In this document: in pieces, positions 6,216 through 9,187 of the stretch
Layout of the letters: each line of letters begins with the position of its first letter
Numbering within the stretch: the first letter of the stretch is position 1
NCBI GenBank assembly: GCA_002314055.1
Contig: DCBP01000120.1
Location: 1-9,187 of the forward strand
DNA: 9,187 nt
Direction of reading: 5' to 3'
Origin: Prevotella sp. UBA1104
Lineage (GTDB): Bacteria; Bacteroidota; Bacteroidia; Bacteroidales; Bacteroidaceae
Translations under genes and position numbers: made by a program
The notes under the pieces: generated by a model
Told to the model about the DNA's origin: nothing
The model's database searches: none
Seen by the model: the letters and a program-made list of their open reading frames with translations, nothing else

Positions 6216-7211
6216 ATGAAAAAAACATTATTTGTCGCTCTCGCCCTTATTGCAAGCGGAGCGTTCTCTACGGCATACGCCGCCAAGAAGGACAAGAAAG
6301 CTAAAAAGACGGAAACTGTTGCTGAAACAGTTAAGCTGAACACTAAGTCAGACTCTCTGAGCTATGCTGCCGGCATGGCGCGCACAGATGGACTGCTGCT
6401 TTATCTGAAGCAGAACTTTGGCGTAGAGGAGAGCGATATGGCTGATTTCTTGAAAGGATACGAGGATGTACTGAAACAGGGCATGAGCAATAAGGTGAAG
6501 GCGTATGCTGCCGGACAGCAGATTGCTCTTATGGTTGACGGCAGAATGTTGCCTTATCTGAAGGAGGAATTCAAGAACGCTAAGGATTCCATCAACGGCA
6601 AACTCTTCAACGAGGGCTTTATCGCAGCGCTGAAGAAAGACAATTCCGTTTTTGCCGACTCCGTTGCAAAGCCTTACTTCGAGAAAGCTGTGAAGGCTAA
6701 TATCGAGGCTGAAAATCAGAAGACAAAGAAGATTGGAGAGGCTTTCCTCGCACAGAATGCCAAGAAGGAAGGCGTGGTTACGCTGCCAAGCGGACTGCAA
6801 TATAAGGTGCTGACTGCCGGAACGGGCGAGAAGCCTAAGGCTACTGACCGCGTGAAGGTAAAGTACGAGGGAAAAACTGTAGAAGGCAAGGTGTTCGACA
6901 GCAGCTACAAGCGCAATCCACAGACTACCACCTTCGGCGTTACTCAGGTTATCAAGGGTTGGACTGAGGCTCTGCAGCTGATGCCTGTAGGCAGCAAGTG
7001 GGAGCTTTATATTCCTTATAACCTTGCTTATGGCGAGAGAGGTGCCGGACGCGACATCAAACCTTATGATGCCCTTATCTTCACCGTTGAGCTTGTTGAC
7101 ATTGAGAAACCGGAGGCTAAGGCTGCTGAAAAATCTAACGAGAAACCGGCTGTAAAGGTTGCCAACAAGTTGGTTGGAAAGAAGAACCTTTCTAAGGGTA
7201 AGAAGAAATAA
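6216..7211 (+). CDS. FKBP-type peptidyl-prolyl isomerase, predicted soluble periplasmic form
   Basis: The 331-residue protein has a cleavable signal peptide (MKKTLFVALALIASGAFSTAYA, cut predicted after Ala-22), so it should be a soluble periplasmic foldase. A Lys-rich stretch follows, then two helical units (DSLSYAAGMARTDGL from residue 46 and AYAAGQQIALMVDG from 96), a linker helix, the hinge NAKKEGVVTLPSGLQY (181-196, identical to the first FKBP) and the FKBP domain (about 194-296). Active-site residues are Tyr-217, Phe-227, Asp-228, Phe-240, Val-245, Ile-246, Trp-249, Tyr-272 and Phe-289. The usual Pro after Val-Ile is Lys-247. The C-terminus (298-331) is strongly basic and ends NLSKGKKK, perhaps for contact with acidic partners. 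Compared with the second FKBP it shares the signal-plus-two-unit layout but has no lipobox. Its gap has its own repeats and structured leader, so separate control is possible. Confidence 0.95.
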   Translation: MKKTLFVALALIASGAFSTAYAAKKDKKAKKTETVAETVKLNTKSDSLSYAAGMARTDGLLLYLKQNFGVEESDMADFLKGYEDVLKQGMSNKVKAYAAGQQIALMVDGRMLPYLKEEFKNAKDSINGKLFNEGFIAALKKDNSVFADSVAKPYFEKAVKANIEAENQKTKKIGEAFLAQNAKKEGVVTLPSGLQYKVLTAGTGEKPKATDRVKVKYEGKTVEGKVFDSSYKRNPQTTTFGVTQVIKGWTEALQLMPVGSKWELYIPYNLAYGERGAGRDIKPYDALIFTVELVDIEKPEAKAAEKSNEKPAVKVANKLVGKKNLSKGKKK

Positions 7212-7215
7212 TACT

Positions 7216-7232
7216 TACGACAAGAGGTCGTA
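7216..7232. other. Small hairpin downstream of the third FKBP gene
   Basis: TACGAC (7216-7221), loop AAGAG, GTCGTA (7227-7232): a perfect 6-bp stem four bases after the stop codon. No T tract follows directly. It resembles the next hairpin at 7247-7263 in sequence and loop. Confidence 0.55.
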
Positions 7233-7246
7233 TCTAAGAAATAAAC

Positions 7247-7263
7247 ATACGGCAAGGCCGTAT
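7247..7263. other. Second small hairpin, similar to the first
   Basis: ATACGGC (7247-7253), loop AAG, GCCGTAT (7257-7263): a perfect 7-bp stem. Its TACG(A/G)C arm and AAG loop resemble those of the hairpin at 7216-7232, which suggests duplication. It may serve as an mRNA 3'-end stabiliser. Confidence 0.55.
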
Positions 7264-7271
7264 CATTAATC

Positions 7272-7312
7272 ATAAGAAATCCCAGTTGCTTCGTGCAACT
7301 GGGATTTCTTAT
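7272..7312. terminator. Strong bidirectional terminator between the FKBP cluster and kduD
   Basis: A perfect 18-bp inverted repeat (arms 7272-7289 and 7295-7312) has a TTCGT loop and a GC-richer middle (CCCAGTTGC). Each strand carries a T-rich run in the 3' part of the stem and just beyond (GGGATTTCTTAT), so it can end transcripts from both convergent sides. It lies 60 bases after the third FKBP stop and 50 bases after the kduD stop. Confidence 0.9.
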
Positions 7313-7362
7313 TCATATATATATACTACAGAATCGAAACCTGAATATATTATATCCGTTTA

Positions 7363-8166
7363 TCAAGGCTGCTTGCCGATGTATGCAAGGATACCGCCGT
7401 CAACATACAGGATGTGTCCGTTGACGAAGTCGCTGGCGTCTGAAGCAAGGAACACAGCCGGTCCCATAAGGTCCTCTGGAGTGCCCCAGCGTGCAGCAGG
7501 AGTCTTGCTCACGATGAAGCTGTCGAACGGATGGCGGCTGCCGTCAGCCTGACGCTCACGCAGAGGAGCAGTCTGAGGAGTTGCGATATAGCCCGGACCG
7601 ATACCGTTACACTGGATATTGTGCTCGCCGAACTCAGAGCAGATGTTGCGTGTCAGCATCTTCAGTCCGCCCTTGGCAGCAGCGTATGCAGAAACCGTCT
7701 CGCGACCCAGCTCGCTCATCATAGAGCAAACGTTGATAATCTTTCCGTGACCCTTCTTTATCATTCCCGGCAGTACAGCCTTAGATACTATGAACGGAGC
7801 GTTGAGATCGATGTCGACAACCTGACGGAAGTCCTCTACCGACATTTCTGTCATAGGAATACGCTTGATGATACCGGCATTGTTTACGAGGATATCGATG
7901 ACGCCAAGCTCCTTCTCGATGTCGGCAACCATCTTTTTCACCTCGTCCTCTTTCGTTACGTCGCAGATATATCCCTTGGCGTCGATACCCTTAGCCTTAT
8001 AGTCGGCAAGAGCCTGATCCATGTGGTGCTGCGAGCGGCAGTTGAAGGCAATCTTTGCACCTGCCTGTGCATAAGCCTCGGCAATGGCGAAGCCGATACC
8101 GTAGGCTGCTCCCGTAATAAGGGCTACTTTGCCCTCAAGGGAGAATTTTTTTGAAAATGTATCCAT
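7363..8166 (-). CDS. kduD: 2-deoxy-D-gluconate 3-dehydrogenase / DKII reductase, SDR family
   Basis: In uronate catabolism this cytoplasmic enzyme reduces 3-deoxy-D-glycero-2,5-hexodiulosonate to 2-keto-3-deoxygluconate with NAD(P)H. The 267-residue protein is a classical short-chain dehydrogenase: cofactor motif TGAAYGIG (residues 18-25), NNAG (95-98), catalytic Ser-148, Tyr-161 and Lys-165 (YAAAK), and the late motif FLASDASDFVNGHILYVDGG. Length fits the family. Homologues are often labelled gluconate 5-dehydrogenase, and the fold alone does not separate the two activities. The kduI gene 85 bases upstream on the same strand makes the KduD role the better call. No promoter match was seen in the gap to kduI, so it is probably the second gene of the operon. 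The start ATG at 8166 follows an A-rich leader and fits the usual N-terminus (FSLEGKVALITG). Confidence 0.88.
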   Translation of the reverse strand: MDTFSKKFSLEGKVALITGAAYGIGFAIAEAYAQAGAKIAFNCRSQHHMDQALADYKAKGIDAKGYICDVTKEDEVKKMVADIEKELGVIDILVNNAGIIKRIPMTEMSVEDFRQVVDIDLNAPFIVSKAVLPGMIKKGHGKIINVCSMMSELGRETVSAYAAAKGGLKMLTRNICSEFGEHNIQCNGIGPGYIATPQTAPLRERQADGSRHPFDSFIVSKTPAARWGTPEDLMGPAVFLASDASDFVNGHILYVDGGILAYIGKQP

Positions 8167-8227
8167 ATTACTTATTTAAACTGTTAGTTTGTTTTCTCTT
8201 GTTCTTTTATTCCACCACGACCGTCCC

Positions 8228-8281
8228 TTGAATTCACTGATTTCAAAGAAGTCATTTGAGTTCGCTGATTTCAAAGAAGTC
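8228..8281. repeat. Near-duplicate of the kduI 3' end, 28-bp offset
   Basis: A 26-bp segment at 8228-8253 is repeated at 8256-8281 with two mismatches (at 8232/8260 and 8236/8264). The second block holds the last codons of kduI (DFFEISEL); the first, in the gap after the gene, would still read DFFEISEFK but is shifted one frame by the 28-bp offset. The kduI stop codon (8252-8254) sits at the junction. Confidence 0.9.
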
Positions 8282-9094
8282 CTGGTCGCCATAGTCCTGG
8301 TTTTCTCCTCCCATTCCCCAGATAAAGGTATAGTTATGGGTTGCCGCTGCCGAATGAATGCTCCATTCAGGCGACAATACAGCCTGGTTGCCCTTCATCC
8401 ATATATGTCTTGTCTCTTGCGGTTCACCCATAAAATGGCATACAGCCTGGTTTTCAGGGAGTTCGAAATAGAAATACGCCTCCATTCTGCGACTGTGTAC
8501 GTGTGCCGGCATGGTATTCCACACACTTCCCGGAGCAAGCTCCGTCATACCCATCTGCAACTGGCATGTGGGCAACACCTGAGAAACTATCATCTTGTTG
8601 ATATTGCGCTCATTACTTGTCTCCAGCGCTCCCATGTGGGCAACGAGGGCATCTTCTTTCGTAACCTTTCGGCACGGGTATTCCTTGTGGGCAGTGGTAC
8701 TGTTGAAATAGAACAGTGCCGGCTTGCTCTTGTCGTCGCTGCCGAACACCACATCCCTATCTCCTCTACCTATATACAAAGCCTCCTTGTATCCGAGTCG
8801 GAATGTCTGGTCGCCCACCATTACGTAGCCGCTACCGCCTACATTAAACACGCCAATCTCGCGGCGCGTAGTGAAATGCGGTGCCTTGAGCGGATCGATA
8901 GCCTCAAGTTTCAGCTCCTCGTCGACGGGTTCTGCTCCGCCCACAATCATGCGGTCGTACATGGAGTATACCATATTCACCTCGTCGGCGGCAAAAAGAC
9001 GCTCTATCAAGAAGTCCTCCCTCAGCCGCTCCGTGTCGTATGCCTTGGCATCGCGCGGGTTTGCAGCATATCTTAATTGATAATTTGTTTTCAT
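8252..9094 (-). CDS. kduI: 5-keto-4-deoxyuronate isomerase (4-deoxy-L-threo-5-hexosulose-uronate ketol-isomerase)
   Basis: The cytoplasmic cupin enzyme converts 5-keto-4-deoxyuronate, made from unsaturated oligogalacturonate or glycosaminoglycan ends, to DKII, the substrate of KduD. The 280-residue product matches the usual length (E. coli 278). The metal-binding set is present with the family spacing: His-198, His-200, Glu-205 (AHVHSRRMEAYFYF) and His-247 (SIHSAAATHNYTFIW). Other family stretches include MVYSMYDRMIVGG and LGYKEALYIGRGDRDVVF. I chose the ATG at 9094 (MKTNYQLRYAANPRDAK) because it is the typical N-terminus. The longer reading from 9145 would start upstream of the -7 box. It is the first gene of the kduI-kduD unit, behind a promoter at 9116-9146. 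The last codons are duplicated downstream. Identity is very secure. Confidence 0.97.
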   Translation of the reverse strand: MKTNYQLRYAANPRDAKAYDTERLREDFLIERLFAADEVNMVYSMYDRMIVGGAEPVDEELKLEAIDPLKAPHFTTRREIGVFNVGGSGYVMVGDQTFRLGYKEALYIGRGDRDVVFGSDDKSKPALFYFNSTTAHKEYPCRKVTKEDALVAHMGALETSNERNINKMIVSQVLPTCQLQMGMTELAPGSVWNTMPAHVHSRRMEAYFYFELPENQAVCHFMGEPQETRHIWMKGNQAVLSPEWSIHSAAATHNYTFIWGMGGENQDYGDQDFFEISELK

Positions 9095-9115
9095 ACGTAT
9101 TGTGTTTAACTTATG

Positions 9116-9146
9116 CAAAGATAATGCAAATCGAAGGCAATACAAA
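9116..9146 (-). promoter_or_regulatory. Promoter of kduI-kduD, near-perfect Bacteroidetes consensus
   Basis: On the minus strand, TTTG (9143-9146) and TATCTTTG (9116-9123) are separated by 19 bases, exactly the -33/-7 arrangement of the Bacteroidetes primary sigma factor. The -7 box is 21 bases upstream of the kduI start codon at 9094, giving a short leader. Confidence 0.8.
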
Positions 9147-9160
9147 CCAAACTTGTTTGG
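9147..9160. promoter_or_regulatory. Palindrome abutting the kduI -33 box, candidate operator
   Basis: CCAAAC-TT-GTTTGG is a perfect 6-2-6 inverted repeat immediately upstream of the -33 box. Its place suits an activator or a repressor of the uronate genes. The rest of the window (9161-9187) shows nothing I can name. Confidence 0.45.
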
Positions 9161-9187
9161 ATTTATTGCTGAGATGCAGCTTATCTT

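Noticed and set aside
8189..9076. A 295-codon plus-strand frame opposite kduI
   Set aside because: It is antisense to a gene with all catalytic residues in place and shows no family features.
8252..9145. Longer KduI starting at 9145
   Set aside because: The extra 17 residues are not family-like, and their start lies upstream of the -7 box, within the -33 box.

Overview
The window looks like chromosomal DNA of a Bacteroidales bacterium, most likely Prevotella or a close relative. Reasons: promoters fit the Bacteroidetes primary-sigma pattern (TTTG near -33, TAnnTTTG near -7), starts lack Shine-Dalgarno sequences and sit behind A-rich leaders, gaps between genes are AT-rich, and the protein families (zinc-cysteine-less Sir2, Bacteroidetes-type OPT transporter, tandem FKBP genes, kduI-kduD pair, TPR regulator) are typical of the group. 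The genus is an inference from family resemblance, not from a marker gene.

Layout. (1) 1-831, minus strand: the N-terminal part of a secreted or membrane-anchored TPR protein. It runs off the window and is interrupted by an in-frame TAG just after the signal peptide. (2) 832-1278: non-coding, with a promoter for the TPR gene, a four-copy 21-bp palindromic repeat array and a terminator-like dyad. (3) 1279-3987, minus strand: a two-gene unit, Sir2-family NAD-dependent deacylase then an OPT-family transporter. (4) 3988-4224: divergent promoter region. (5) 4225-7211, plus strand: three FKBP-type peptidyl-prolyl isomerases in a row. The first has no signal peptide, the second has a lipobox and the third has a cleavable signal peptide. 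(6) 7212-7362: two small hairpins and a strong two-way terminator between convergent units. (7) 7363-9094, minus strand: kduI then kduD, the isomerase and dehydrogenase steps of unsaturated-uronate (pectin or glycosaminoglycan) catabolism, behind a well-matched promoter and a palindrome.

How the genes work together. kduI and kduD act in sequence: 5-keto-4-deoxyuronate goes to 3-deoxy-hex-2,5-diulosonate (DKII) and then to 2-keto-3-deoxygluconate. The three FKBPs appear to come from gene duplication and would supply the same proline-isomerase fold to cytoplasm, membrane surface and periplasm. Sir2 and OPT share a transcript by spacing, but no direct functional link is visible.

I found no mobile element, CRISPR array, tRNA, rRNA or clear new multi-gene system. 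The most unusual material is non-coding. Each gap in the FKBP cluster carries its own short tandem repeat (13 x 9 bp; 9 + 4 copies of a 7-bp unit; 3 x 8 bp), a 21-bp array lies upstream of the broken TPR gene, and a 28-bp-offset duplication covers the kduI 3' end.
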